Positions 8,883 through 17,927 of a stretch of DNA of 64,000 nt are shown here, piece by piece. The translations under genes were made by a program, and so were the position numbers. The notes beneath the pieces were generated by a model. That model was not told the DNA's origin. It worked only from the letters and a program-made list of their open reading frames with translations, and ran no database searches. The DNA is taken from assembly GCA_016432725.1 (NCBI GenBank), contig JACJDG010000003.1:6912001-6976000 (forward strand). The letters run 5' to 3'. Position 1 is the first letter of the stretch, and each line of letters starts with the position of its first letter. This DNA comes from Streptomyces sp. DHE7-1. GTDB taxonomy: Bacteria; Actinomycetota; Actinomycetes; Streptomycetales; Streptomycetaceae.

Positions 8883-10060
8883 GGCGTCTCGCCTCCACTC
8901 ACCCTCGGGGCGGTCCCGGTCGCGCCGAACCGGTCCGGGCGGAACGGACCGAGATCCAGTTCCGTCGCCTTCCCGGTCAGCGCCTGCGCGATCAACTGCC
9001 CGGTGCCGGTGGCCAGTCCGATGCCCGCGCCCTCGTGTCCGCAGGCGTGCAGCAGACCGGGCACGCGCGGGTCGGGGCCGATCGCCGGGACGTGGTCGGG
9101 CAGGTACGGCCGGAAGCCGGCGTACGTCCGCAGTGCGCGCACCCGCTCCAGGAAGGGGAACAGGCCGATCGCGCCCGCCGCGAGCGCCCGCACGGCCGGC
9201 AGGGACAGGGAGCGGTCGAAGCCCACCCGTTCGCGGGACGCCCCGATCAGGACCGGCCCGGCGGCGGTGCCCTCGACGACCGGCGAGGTCCGGAGCACCG
9301 CCGAATCGCTCGCCACGTCCGCCACGTAGTCGGCCGCGTACACCTTGTGCCGGATCAGCCGCGGAAGCGGCTCGGTGACCAGTACGAAGCCGCGCCGGGG
9401 GAGTACCGGGAGGTGAACGCCCGCCAGGGCGGCGAGTTCGCCGCCCCAGGTACCGGCGGCGTTCACCACGGCCGGGGCGTGGATGTCGCCCTGGGCGGTA
9501 CGGACCCCGCGGACCGCTCCGTCCCGCCCGCGCAGCACGCCGGTCACGGGCAGGCCCGTGTGCAGCCGCGCCCCCGAGGCGCGGATCAGGTGGGCGGCGG
9601 CGAGGGCGGGCATGACCTGGGCGTCCTGCGGATAGAACACCCCACCCGCGGTATCGGGGGTCAAGTGCGGTTCCAGTGACGCCAGTTCCCAGGTGTCGGC
9701 TCGCACGGCGTCGACCCCCGCGGCCCGTTGGTGCTCGGCGAGGCCGCGCAGTGCGGCGAGTTCGGCCGGCGTCTTGGCGACGACGAGGCCGCCCTTGGGC
9801 TCGTACTCGATCGCCGGGCCGAACTCGTCCGCGAGACGCGCCCACAGTCCGGCGGAGAACAGGGCCAGTTCGAGTTCGGGGCCGGGGTCCTTGTCGGAGA
9901 CCAGCAGGTTGCCCTCGCCGGAGCCCGTGGTGCCCCCGGCGACCGGGCCACGGTCCACCACGCTCACGTCGAGACCCGCCCGCGCGGCGTACAGCGCGCA
10001 GGCCGCACCCACCGCACCGGCCCCGACGACCACGACGTCACAGGTCGGTCGCATCGCCAC
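8879..10060 (-). CDS. DAO-family flavoprotein, D-hydroxyproline/imino acid dehydrogenase beta subunit
   Basis: A 393-aa D-amino-acid-oxidase-fold protein. The N-terminal FAD motif is VVVVGAGAVGAACALYAA and the C-terminus has HACGHEGAGIGLATGTGQL, typical of glycine/D-amino acid oxidases. Together with the [2Fe-2S] and FAD/BFD genes it forms a three-subunit membrane-linked dehydrogenase that would oxidise cis-4-hydroxy-D-proline. It is the first gene of the operon. The GTG at 10060 and ATG at 10054 are both possible starts. The motif CAGTAATATGTCACA lies directly upstream (10063-10077). The last pathway enzyme, ketoglutarate semialdehyde dehydrogenase, is not in this window. Confidence 0.85.
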   Translation of the reverse strand: MAMRPTCDVVVVGAGAVGAACALYAARAGLDVSVVDRGPVAGGTTGSGEGNLLVSDKDPGPELELALFSAGLWARLADEFGPAIEYEPKGGLVVAKTPAELAALRGLAEHQRAAGVDAVRADTWELASLEPHLTPDTAGGVFYPQDAQVMPALAAAHLIRASGARLHTGLPVTGVLRGRDGAVRGVRTAQGDIHAPAVVNAAGTWGGELAALAGVHLPVLPRRGFVLVTEPLPRLIRHKVYAADYVADVASDSAVLRTSPVVEGTAAGPVLIGASRERVGFDRSLSLPAVRALAAGAIGLFPFLERVRALRTYAGFRPYLPDHVPAIGPDPRVPGLLHACGHEGAGIGLATGTGQLIAQALTGKATELDLGPFRPDRFGATGTAPRVSGGETP

Positions 10061-10062
10061 AC

Positions 10063-10077
10063 CAGTAATATGTCACA
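10063..10077 (+). promoter_or_regulatory. operator-like motif before the dehydrogenase operon
   Basis: CAGTAATATGTCACA lies 3 bases before the first possible start of the operon and contains the near-palindrome ATGTCACAT. It matches 14 of 15 bases of the motif at 7108-7122, in the opposite orientation relative to the gene. Regulation by the operon's GntR protein is inferred. Confidence 0.5.
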
Positions 10078-10130
10078 TGACGCAGCGTCGGGAACAGGGC
10101 CCGGCGCGCACGCGATCCCGTCGCGGGGCG

Positions 10131-10997
10131 TCAGTCCAGTGTGGTCGGGGTCGGGGAAGGGGTCTTGCCCGCCAGCACCTGCTGCAGGCGCTGGGTGCCC
10201 TGCTGGACCGCCGTCTCCGTGCTGTCGTGATCGACGCCGGACGGGCCGCCGTTGGTGACCAGGATCCCCGAGGAGCCGACCCGGACGGCGGCCACGTCCA
10301 GCTTGAGCGTGACGGGCTCTCCGTTCGAGGTGCCCTGCACCGTCAGGGTGAGGCCCTGCCTGCCGTCCCCCACGGCGGGCAGCGGACTGCTCACGACCTG
10401 CACGGTCCGCTTGCCGCCGTCCGAACCGGTCACCGTGAACTGGTCGCAGGTCTCCGACAGGCTCTTCATCCAGTCCAGGGACTTCTCCAGCGAGCCCTTG
10501 CCGTAGTCGCCCACCTGGTACAGCAGCCGGGCGTCGCCCTGGGTGAAGCCGGTGAGCGCCGACGCCCCCACCGGGCGGCCCAGCAGCGTGTCCGAGTACA
10601 GGCCGTCCAGCAGCTTCTGGCAGTCCTGCGAGCTGGTCCTGCCGTTCAGGAACGAGGCGACGTCGACCTTGCCGGCCAGCAGCTTGTCGCGCCAGCTCGA
10701 CGCGTTGTTCACCTGCGTCCACGCGTCCTCGATGTCGGCCTCGGTGATCAGCGCGGCCTTCGCCCCGTTCGTGGTCAGCGCCCGCGAGGCCGACGCGGAC
10801 GGCGAGGAGGGCGACGGCGACTGGGACGACGAGGACAGCGAGGACAGTGAGGGGGAGGACGGGGACTGCTTCGCCGCCGGGGAGGCGGGCGCGGCCTCCG
10901 GCGACCCGGTGTCGCCCGCGCAGGCGGCGGTGACCAGCAGAGCCCCCGTCGCCAGCGCCGAGGCGAGAACACGTGCGGGGCGGGACGGACGGTCCAT
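10131..10997 (-). CDS. putative lipoprotein, Ser/Pro-rich linker
   Basis: The 288-aa product starts with a lipoprotein signal (MDRPSRPARVLASALATG, then LLVTAACAGD with the lipobox cysteine near residue 26). A 40-residue Ser/Pro/Ala linker follows, then a globular domain of about 210 residues with two cysteines (SQDCQKLLDG and SETCDQF) that could form a disulfide. It would be anchored outside the membrane. The fold resembles sensor-like or PknH-type extracellular domains of actinobacteria, but I cannot name a family. It stands alone; the region before its ATG (10998-11101) is short and shared with the divergent GST-like fragment. Confidence 0.75.
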   Translation of the reverse strand: MDRPSRPARVLASALATGALLVTAACAGDTGSPEAAPASPAAKQSPSSPSLSSLSSSSQSPSPSSPSASASRALTTNGAKAALITEADIEDAWTQVNNASSWRDKLLAGKVDVASFLNGRTSSQDCQKLLDGLYSDTLLGRPVGASALTGFTQGDARLLYQVGDYGKGSLEKSLDWMKSLSETCDQFTVTGSDGGKRTVQVVSSPLPAVGDGRQGLTLTVQGTSNGEPVTLKLDVAAVRVGSSGILVTNGGPSGVDHDSTETAVQQGTQRLQQVLAGKTPSPTPTTLD

Positions 10998-11101
10998 CGC
11001 GGCGGCCTCCTCAGAGCGCGGTACGTCCCTCCACATCAGCACCGGCCCGGCCGGCCGACGAGCGCAGTGCGGCGTTCGGGTGACCCCGGGCCGTCCGCCG
11101 T

Positions 11102-11551
11102 GTGGACGTCCCCTTGACGCCGCGGGACGCCCGATCGACACTCCGGCCGGCCGGACGTGCCTCGCTGTACCCGAGCGGCGCGGAGAGCCGGATCGAGGCC
11201 GTGGAGCGGATCTGTGCCGAGGACATCCGGCGGGCGGCGCGGCGCGCGGTCGAAGCCGGCGCCGATCCGGCCGGCCGGGCCGCCGCGCTGGAACAGCTGC
11301 TGGGCACGCTGGGCCGGCTGGAGCGGTACCTGGCGGGGGAGGAGTACCCGGTCGCCGGACGGCTGACCGCCGCCGACATCGAACTGTGGGCGGCACTCGT
11401 CCAGTTGGACACCGTGCACAGCCGTCGTCTCGACACCTCGGCCGTACGACGTGTCGCCGGCCACCCAGTGCTCTGGGGTCACGTCCGGCGGCTGACCGCC
11501 CGCCCCGCCTTTGCCGCACACCTCGACGGGTTCGTGTCCTCGGCCGAGTGA
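11102..11551 (+). CDS. GST C-terminal-domain fragment (ECM4/YqjG-like)
   Basis: The frame from GTG 11102 encodes 149 aa. Residues from about 20 on (LYPSGAESRIEAVERICAE, then GRLTAADIELWAALVQLDTV, then HPVLWGHVRRL) match the helical C-terminal half of glutathionyl-hydroquinone reductase-type transferases, including the conserved AD-I-L motif. The N-terminal thioredoxin-like half with its catalytic cysteine is absent, and no upstream frame supplies it. It is therefore a remnant or a stand-alone helical domain; catalytic activity is doubtful. Base composition is like the surroundings. Confidence 0.55.
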   Translation: MDVPLTPRDARSTLRPAGRASLYPSGAESRIEAVERICAEDIRRAARRAVEAGADPAGRAAALEQLLGTLGRLERYLAGEEYPVAGRLTAADIELWAALVQLDTVHSRRLDTSAVRRVAGHPVLWGHVRRLTARPAFAAHLDGFVSSAE

Positions 11552-11556
11552 ACCGT

Positions 11557-11573
11557 GCCGCCGCTTCGGCGGC
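11557..11573 (+). terminator. short GC hairpin after the GST-like gene
   Basis: GCCGCCG at 11557-11563 pairs with CGGCGGC at 11567-11573 across loop CTT, 6 bases after the stop codon. Confidence 0.55.
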
Positions 11574-11785
11574 GGGGCCTTCGGGACGGGCGCGGCAGGC
11601 GGGCTCTCGCCGGGGACGCGACGGCGGGGCCGGAGGACGTCTCCCTCCCCGAAGGTGACGTCCCCCGACCGCGCTCCCCCTGTGCCCGAATGTGGCCTGG
11701 GCCGCCAGGGTGCCGTACCCGGCCGGCCGGGCGCCTGAGTCGAGGGGTACTCAAGTCGCCCTGTATCAGAACTGAGCAGGCGCGC

Positions 11786-11815
11786 TCCTGTTCGTGTGAC
11801 GACTCACGAACAGGA
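11786..11815. promoter_or_regulatory. 11-bp inverted repeat over the luxR-type gene start
   Basis: TCCTGTTCGTG at 11786-11796 and CACGAACAGGA at 11805-11815 are perfect inverted repeats 8 bases apart. The start codon at 11796 lies inside. It could be an operator for autoregulation or an RNA hairpin that hides the start codon. Confidence 0.55.
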
Positions 11816-13579
11816 CACGAAGACGCTGGAACTGCCCTGGCCGTTCACCGGGCGGGAGGACGAACTGGACCTGGTCCGCCGGGCGCTGACGGCCGGACGG
11901 CCGGGCATCGTGGTGACCGGGCCGGCCGGGCGGGGCAAGACCCGGCTGGTGAGGGAGGCGGTCCGGGGCCTGGATTGCGCCCGGGTGACCGGCACCCCCG
12001 ACACCATGGGCCTGCGCTTCGCCGCGTTCGCGCACCTGCTGCCCGACACCGTCTCGCTGCACGGAGCGGTACGGCTCCTGTCCGGAGTGCGCCTCCTCGT
12101 CGTCGACGACGCCCATCTGCTCGACGAGGCCTCCGCGGCGCTCGTGCACCAGCTCGCCGCCCACGGCGGCACCCGGCTGGCGGTGACCGCCACCGATGGC
12201 GCTGCCGCGCCCGCCGCCGTCTCCAGACTCTGGACGGGGGAGCTGCTGCCCCGCCTGGCCCTGCCGCCGCTGCCCCGCGAGGACACCGACCGGCTCCTCG
12301 CGACGGCCGGACTCGAGCCGCTCACCACGGGCCGGCTGCACCTGCTGTGCCAGGGCGATCTCAGGCTCCTGCGCGACCTGTTGGCGGCGCTGCACCGCTC
12401 CGGCGCCCTGCTCGCCGCCCGGGCGGCGGCGGACGGGCGTGGCGCGGGCCGCTCCCGGTCACCGCGACCGTACGTGAGCGCCTGGCCGCCGTCCTCGACC
12501 GGTCCGACGCCGAAGAGCGCGAGACACTGCACCGGCTCGCCTTCGCCGAGCCCCTGCCGCTCGACCTGGACGGACTCGACCTGGACGTCCTCGAACGCCT
12601 GGAGCAGGACGGGCTGATCGACGTCGACGACCACGGCTCGGTCACCCTCGCCCACCCCCTGCACGGCCCGGCCCTGCGCGCCACCGCGGGCCCGCTGCTG
12701 GCCCGCCGGCTGGCCCGCACCCCGAACCGGTGCGGGCCGGCGCTCTCGGCCGAACGGGCCGCGCTGGAACGCCGGCTGGAGCGGCACGACGTACGGGCCG
12801 TGCCGACCCCGGTCGGCGACTGGCTGCTGTCCGAGGGGCTGGCGGTCCCGGGCGGCTATGCCGCCGTGCGCGCCCGGTACGCCCGGCTGCGAGGTGAGCT
12901 GCGTGAGGCGGCAGCCTGGGCACGCGAGGGCCTGCGCGCCGAACCGGAGGACGGCGTATGCGGTGCCGAACTCGACTTAGCGGCATGTCAATTCGGCGAC
13001 ATCAGGGGAACGGGGGTGTGGGCGGCGGCGGCACGGGGCGACATCGGGGCCGCCCTGGACCGGATCGCCGGGGACGAGGCGTCGGCGCTCTACGACGCCG
13101 TACGGCTGGGCGCGCCGGAGCGCGTCGCCGGGCGGCTGCCGGGCGAGGGGGTGTTCGCCCGGCACGCCGACGCGCTCGCCCGCGGCGACGGCCCCGCCCT
13201 GGACCGGGCCGCCGAGGCGCTGGCGGAACGCGGCTTCCTGCTGTTCGCGGCCGAGGCGCACGCGCAGGCCGTACCGGCCCACCGCGACCCGCGCGCCGCC
13301 CGCCTCTCCCGCACCCGGGCACTCGCCCTGGCCCGCCGCTGCCAGGGTGCCCGGACCCCGGCGCTCTCCGGACTCGTCCTCGGCGAACTCACCGCCCGGC
13401 AACGGCAGATCGTCGCCCTCGCGGCCTCCGGCCTCAGCAACCGGCAGATCGCCGAGCGGCTCACGCTCTCCGTCCGGACCGTCGGCAACCACCTGTACGG
13501 CGCCTACGCCCGCCTCGGCGCGAACGACCGCGGCGCACTGCCGGCCCTCCCGGACCTGCCGGCGGCGGAACCCGCCTGA
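11796..13579 (+). CDS. LAL-type LuxR regulator (AAA ATPase + HTH) with TTA codon
   Basis: An ATP-dependent activator-like regulator. The N-terminus has a Walker A GPAGRGKT (near residue 50) and Walker B LLVVDDAHLLD. The C-terminus has a LuxR helix-turn-helix: ELTARQRQIVALAASGLSNR and QIAERLTLSVRTVGNHLYGA. One base is missing in GGG at 12435-12437; adding it gives 594 aa, short for LAL proteins, which often reach 900 aa. The codon at 12977-12979 is TTA (Leu), the only TTA codon found in any CDS here, so translation should depend on the bldA tRNA and be limited to late growth. It runs convergently towards the CHAT gene. Confidence 0.85.
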
Positions 13580-13684
13580 TGGCCGACCCCGCCGCACGGC
13601 CGCGAGGTGCGCACGCGCGCACCGGTCACGCGCCGTGCCTCCGATGGTGGACCCGTCCGGCCGCGCAGCGCCTTCGGCCCCCTC

Positions 13685-16297
13685 TCACGCCGCGCCGAAC
13701 GCCGCGAAAGCCCACCCCGTCGCCTGGTGGACCGCGTCGGCCGGCTGGGTGGCGCGGGCGTCGCGGAGGGACTCGGCGAGGGAGAGGCCCGCGTCCAGGC
13801 CCTTGTGCAGGGCCAGCATCAGCGGCACCACGGCCGCGTCGTTGACGGGCGCGCTGCTCGCCACCACCCCGGCCGTGCCCAGCGGGAGCAACGCGGTGAC
13901 GAGGCCGAGCAGTTCGTCCGCGCCGACCGAGGCGAGCCGGGCGGTGTCGCAGCTCGACAGGATGATCCGATAGGGGCTGCGGGCCAGGCGTTCGAAGTCG
14001 TGCACGATCAGCGGCCCGTCGGCCATCCGCAGCGCGGAGAACAGCGGGCTGTCCGCGCGGAACGTGCCGTGCGCGGCGATATGGGCGAGGGCCGCGCCGT
14101 CCAGGTGCTCCAGCACCCGGGGCACCTGCGCCGCCCGTCCCTCCAGCACCGTCGCCGCGCCGTACCGGCCGGCCAGCTCGGACACCTCCGCGCCGCCCGT
14201 CGCCAGTCCCGGGCCGCGGACCAGCAGATGCCGTCCGCCGCGCGGCGGGGCGGTCTCCCGGGCCCGCAGCCAACTGCCCGCCGACGGCGACACACTGAGC
14301 ACCCGCTCCCGCAGCGAGGGCAGCAGCGCCCACGGCACCCGGTGCAGCGCGCCCGGCGGCACGATCACCACGGGGCCGGACCCGAGATGCGCCGCCGCGC
14401 CGCCCAGCAGCAGTTCCTCCAGGCGCAGGCCCGCCGCCTCCACCAGCGGCAGCCGCGCCTCGCCGCCCGGATGCGCGAGCCGGCGCAGCCCGGCCTGCAC
14501 GTGCTCCGCCTCGGCCACCGCCTCCGCGAGCACCCCGCCCGCGAACCGCCGGACCCGGCCCTGTCCGCACAGCAGGATGTGCACCCGGCCGTCCACCACG
14601 GCGAGTTCGACCAGCCGCGCGTCCCCGAGACGGTCCAGCAGCCGGGCCGTGTCGAAGCGGTCGCCGTCGCCGGGCGAGTCACCGCGGATGTGGTGGGTGC
14701 GGGAGCGGATCTCCCGTTCCAGCCGACGCTGTTCGCGCTCCAGGGCGGGCACCGCGCGACCCTCCATCCGCGCCTCCTCCGCGCGGGCCGCTATCTCGCG
14801 GTAGGCGGTGATGCCACCGAGCAGCGCCGGATCGGCGGGCGGCCGGGCGGGCGGCGCGGCCAGCACGGTCGCCCGCCAGCGCTCGCTCCACTCCAGGAGC
14901 CGCCGCGGGCCGCCGTGCGCCAGACTGACCTCCTGGGCCAGCGCGGCCAGTTCCGCGCCCTGCGCGGTGGCCCGGGCGCGCAACTCGGAAGCACCGAGAG
15001 TCATCTGATGGTCGTCGAGCTCGGCCAGCCCCCGCCGGCAGGCGTGCAGCACACCGCGCCCCGATCCGGCCGCCCGGGCGCGCAGCGCCTGCGCCACCCA
15101 GCCCGTCACCCTGGCCGGCGGCGGACCGGTGTGCCGGCTGCGCGCGGCGGCCGCCAGATGCCGCTCCGCGTCCGCCGTCCGGCCCAGCGTCAGCGCGATC
15201 CGTCCGGCGAGCAGCGAGGCCTCCGGCGCGGCCGGCGAGCCGAAGGAGGCCAGCCGCCCGGCGACCCGTGCCGCGTCCGCGACCAGCCGCCCCGACCCGG
15301 GCCCCGCGGCCGCCCGCGCCTCGGTCAGCACCAGCCGGGCGTGCGTCTCCCACCAGGTCCGCCGCTGCCTGGCGAACAGCCGTACCGCGTGGGCGGCGCG
15401 ATCGGTCGCGACGTCCGCCTTGCCGGCCGAGCGGGCGGCACGCGCGGCGGCCAGCAGCAGCTCCGCCTTACGGGTGGACTGGCCGCCGATCCGGTCCAGC
15501 AGCGCGATCGCGGTGTCCGCCTCGGCGAGCGCCTCGGGTGCGAGACCGGCGGCCATCAGCACCTCGCAGCGCCGCACGGACAGCATGAAGGTGGGCGTGC
15601 CGAGTTTGGCGTAGCGCTCCTCCGCCTCGTCCAGCAGCCGCAGCGCGGCCGGAATGTCCCCGGAGCGGAACGCGGCCAGGCCCCTGCTCTCCACCGCGTC
15701 CGCCTTGTCGTGCTCCTGGCCGGTGGTGTCCCACAACCGCTCCGCCGCCGTGAAGTCGGCGACCGCCCGGTCCACCGCCCCCAGCGCCAGATGCACCGTC
15801 GCCCGCAGGGTCAGCGCCCGCGCCGTCCAGATACCGTCACCGGCCTGGCGCAATGCGGGAAGGGCCCGCCGTACGTCCTCCAGCGCCTCCCGGTGGTTCC
15901 CCAGCACCCACCACACGTAGGCCCGCCGGTACCGCACGCGTGCCCTGGTGTGTCCGCTGCCCCGTGCGACCCCCTGCTCGAACGACGCCAGCCCCTGCCG
16001 GGTGCGCCCCGCGTGCACCAGTGCGACCCCCAGGGTCGCCAGCACGTCCGCCTCCCGCTCCGCCGACTCGGCGCGCGCGGCCAGGTCCCGGGCCCGGCGC
16101 AGATGCCTGAGAGCGATCCGGAGATCGCCGAAGTCCCGCTGCCAGATTCCGAGCACCTGGTGCGCGACGCTGGCGTGCAGCGGCGGCGGGCCGGTGTGCA
16201 GCACGTGTTCCGCGCGCGCCCGGGCCTCGCCCGGATCGGCGAACACCATGGGCAGCAGTTCGAGCACCGACTCCGTTCCCGCTGTCACCCCTCGCAT
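13685..16297 (-). CDS. TPR-CHAT protein (caspase-like protease domain)
   Basis: The 870-aa protein starts at ATG 16297 (MRGVTAGTESVLELLP). The first 500 residues or so are Ala/Leu/Arg-rich helical pairs of the TPR type (for example HLRRARDLAARAESAEREAD). The C-terminal 330 residues are a CHAT domain, a caspase-fold peptidase. The expected His lies in AHIAAHGTF (about residue 743) and Cys in RIILSSCDTAR (about 783), so it looks catalytically complete. No signal or membrane segment is present. It is divergent from the S8 protease-sigma operon, sharing a 146-base upstream region. In related systems TPR-CHAT proteins are sensors that cleave a partner; the partner here is unknown. Confidence 0.85.
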   Translation of the reverse strand: MRGVTAGTESVLELLPMVFADPGEARARAEHVLHTGPPPLHASVAHQVLGIWQRDFGDLRIALRHLRRARDLAARAESAEREADVLATLGVALVHAGRTRQGLASFEQGVARGSGHTRARVRYRRAYVWWVLGNHREALEDVRRALPALRQAGDGIWTARALTLRATVHLALGAVDRAVADFTAAERLWDTTGQEHDKADAVESRGLAAFRSGDIPAALRLLDEAEERYAKLGTPTFMLSVRRCEVLMAAGLAPEALAEADTAIALLDRIGGQSTRKAELLLAAARAARSAGKADVATDRAAHAVRLFARQRRTWWETHARLVLTEARAAAGPGSGRLVADAARVAGRLASFGSPAAPEASLLAGRIALTLGRTADAERHLAAAARSRHTGPPPARVTGWVAQALRARAAGSGRGVLHACRRGLAELDDHQMTLGASELRARATAQGAELAALAQEVSLAHGGPRRLLEWSERWRATVLAAPPARPPADPALLGGITAYREIAARAEEARMEGRAVPALEREQRRLEREIRSRTHHIRGDSPGDGDRFDTARLLDRLGDARLVELAVVDGRVHILLCGQGRVRRFAGGVLAEAVAEAEHVQAGLRRLAHPGGEARLPLVEAAGLRLEELLLGGAAAHLGSGPVVIVPPGALHRVPWALLPSLRERVLSVSPSAGSWLRARETAPPRGGRHLLVRGPGLATGGAEVSELAGRYGAATVLEGRAAQVPRVLEHLDGAALAHIAAHGTFRADSPLFSALRMADGPLIVHDFERLARSPYRIILSSCDTARLASVGADELLGLVTALLPLGTAGVVASSAPVNDAAVVPLMLALHKGLDAGLSLAESLRDARATQPADAVHQATGWAFAAFGAA

Positions 16298-16443
16298 GGT
16301 AGTGGCCTGCGCGAACCCGTCCCACGGGTGCGCCGTCGTCACGTGCGGCCGTACCCGCCGCACGCGGCGGCGGCGTCAGGCTGTATCAATCGGTCGTCGG
16401 CCGACTCTGACTGTCGGACACCGTCTCAGGGGGAGGACACAGC
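16298..16443. promoter_or_regulatory. divergent promoter region between CHAT and S8 genes
   Basis: This 146-base region must hold both promoters. GGGGGAGG at about 16429-16436 is the ribosome site of the S8 gene. CTGTATCA at 16381-16388 also occurs before the LuxR-type gene (11761-11768). No certain -35/-10 pair was found. Confidence 0.4.
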
Positions 16444-17868
16444 ATGGCACCTCAGCGATTCCACGAACAGTTCGACCACATCCAGGGCGCGATGCCGGGC
16501 ATCGCCCTGGCGATGGGGCCGGACGACGACGCGGAGTTCCTCTACGAGAAGGGCGTCGTCCTCGCCCGCGACGGCGAGGAGGCCCGGCTGGTCGAGGACA
16601 CCGTGCGCGGACACTTCACCGAGACCCGGGGCCTGGTCCCGGACCACGTGCGCCGGACGGGCCCGGCGGCCAACCGCACCGGCGTCACCCGGATCCGGGT
16701 CGGCGACCCCACCCTGGGCGAGGACGTCGTCCCGCACGCCCTGGGCGCACTGCGGGAGGCCGAGGGCCGCCAGGGCCGCCGCCTGGTCAGCCGCAACCAC
16801 GTCGTGCACATCGCGGTCAACGCCTGCCCCGGCGACGAGCCGGTCCCCGCGCCGCGCAGCGAGCCGCCCAACCCGGCCCCGGTGGACGCCCCGTACGACT
16901 CGGACACCGCCGTCGGCGTCCTCGTCATCGACACCGGCCTGGTGCACGACCACGGCTCCTACCCGCTGCTCGCCCACACCACCGGCGACCCGCAGGACAG
17001 CGAGACCGGCCCCGACGGCGTGCTGCGGCAGTACGTCGGGCACGGCACCTTCATCGCCGGGATCGTCGCCGCCGTCGCCCCCAACACCGACGTCACCGTG
17101 CGCGGCACGCTCGCCGACGCGGGCGCCGTCCTGGAGTCGGAGTTCGGCGCCAAGCTCTTCGACGCCGTCGACCAGGGCGGCTGGCCCGACATCATCAGCC
17201 TCTCGGCCGGCACGTCCAACGGCCGCACCGACGGTCTGCTCGGCCTCGACGGGTTCATGCGGGAACTGCGCGAACAGGGAACCCTGTTGGTCGCCGCCGC
17301 CGGCAACAACGCCAGCGGCAACCCGTTCTGGCCGGCCGCCTACGCCTCCCTGCCCGAGTACGAGGACTGCGTGCTGTCGGTCGGCGCGCTGCGCGGTGAC
17401 GGCGAGTCCGGCGCCTGCTTCAGCAACCACGGGCCCTGGGTGCGGGTCTACGCCCCCGGCGAGCGCCTCACCAGCGCCCTCACCGGCTTCCGCACACCGG
17501 TGCCGTACGTCTACCAGCACTCCACCTACGACGCCTGCCGGTACGGTTCCGGATACCTCTGCACCTGCCAGTACCCGCGGCACACGGGCGTGTTGAGCGA
17601 GGCGCGGGAGAGCACCGCGGGCAAACCCGACCAGGTGATGTTCGACGGGCTGGCGCAGTGGAGCGGCACGTCCTTCGCCACCCCGGTCGTCGCCGGCCTC
17701 GTCGCCGCCCACATGACGGCGCACAAGGAGCGTGATCCGCGCGTGGCCCGAACCCAACTGCTCGGCTCGGTCACCGAGTCCGCCGAGGTGCGGAGGGCGC
17801 ACGTGCCGGTGCTTCGGCCGCCCACCTGGCGACCGACCCCCGTCGCGATCCCGGTCCGGCCGGTATGA
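16444..17868 (+). CDS. cytosolic subtilisin-family (S8) serine protease
   Basis: The 474-aa protein has the full S8 triad: Asp163 in VLVIDTGL, His200 in VGHGTFIAG and Ser410 in GTSFATPVVAG, with an oxyanion asparagine in AAGNNASGNP. A prodomain-like segment of about 150 residues precedes the catalytic domain, but no signal peptide is present, so it should act inside the cell. Four cysteines occur close together near residues 365-378 (DACRYGSGYLCTCQY). Its stop overlaps the in-frame upstream extension of the sigma gene, and a CHAT gene is divergent next door. This arrangement suggests controlled intracellular proteolysis, perhaps stress- or infection-triggered. Confidence 0.88.
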   Translation: MAPQRFHEQFDHIQGAMPGIALAMGPDDDAEFLYEKGVVLARDGEEARLVEDTVRGHFTETRGLVPDHVRRTGPAANRTGVTRIRVGDPTLGEDVVPHALGALREAEGRQGRRLVSRNHVVHIAVNACPGDEPVPAPRSEPPNPAPVDAPYDSDTAVGVLVIDTGLVHDHGSYPLLAHTTGDPQDSETGPDGVLRQYVGHGTFIAGIVAAVAPNTDVTVRGTLADAGAVLESEFGAKLFDAVDQGGWPDIISLSAGTSNGRTDGLLGLDGFMRELREQGTLLVAAAGNNASGNPFWPAAYASLPEYEDCVLSVGALRGDGESGACFSNHGPWVRVYAPGERLTSALTGFRTPVPYVYQHSTYDACRYGSGYLCTCQYPRHTGVLSEARESTAGKPDQVMFDGLAQWSGTSFATPVVAGLVAAHMTAHKERDPRVARTQLLGSVTESAEVRRAHVPVLRPPTWRPTPVAIPVRPV

Positions 17869-17927
17869 GGGCCGGAACGCTCCTCTCCACGGCGTACGAT
17901 GACGTGCCGTACACGAGGGGTGGAGCC

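Noticed and set aside
13607..17596. A 1,329-codon open frame on the plus strand across the CHAT gene
   Set aside because: It is the G/C-rich antisense shadow of the CHAT gene, full of Arg/Gly/Pro with no domain, and ends in another frame of the S8 gene.
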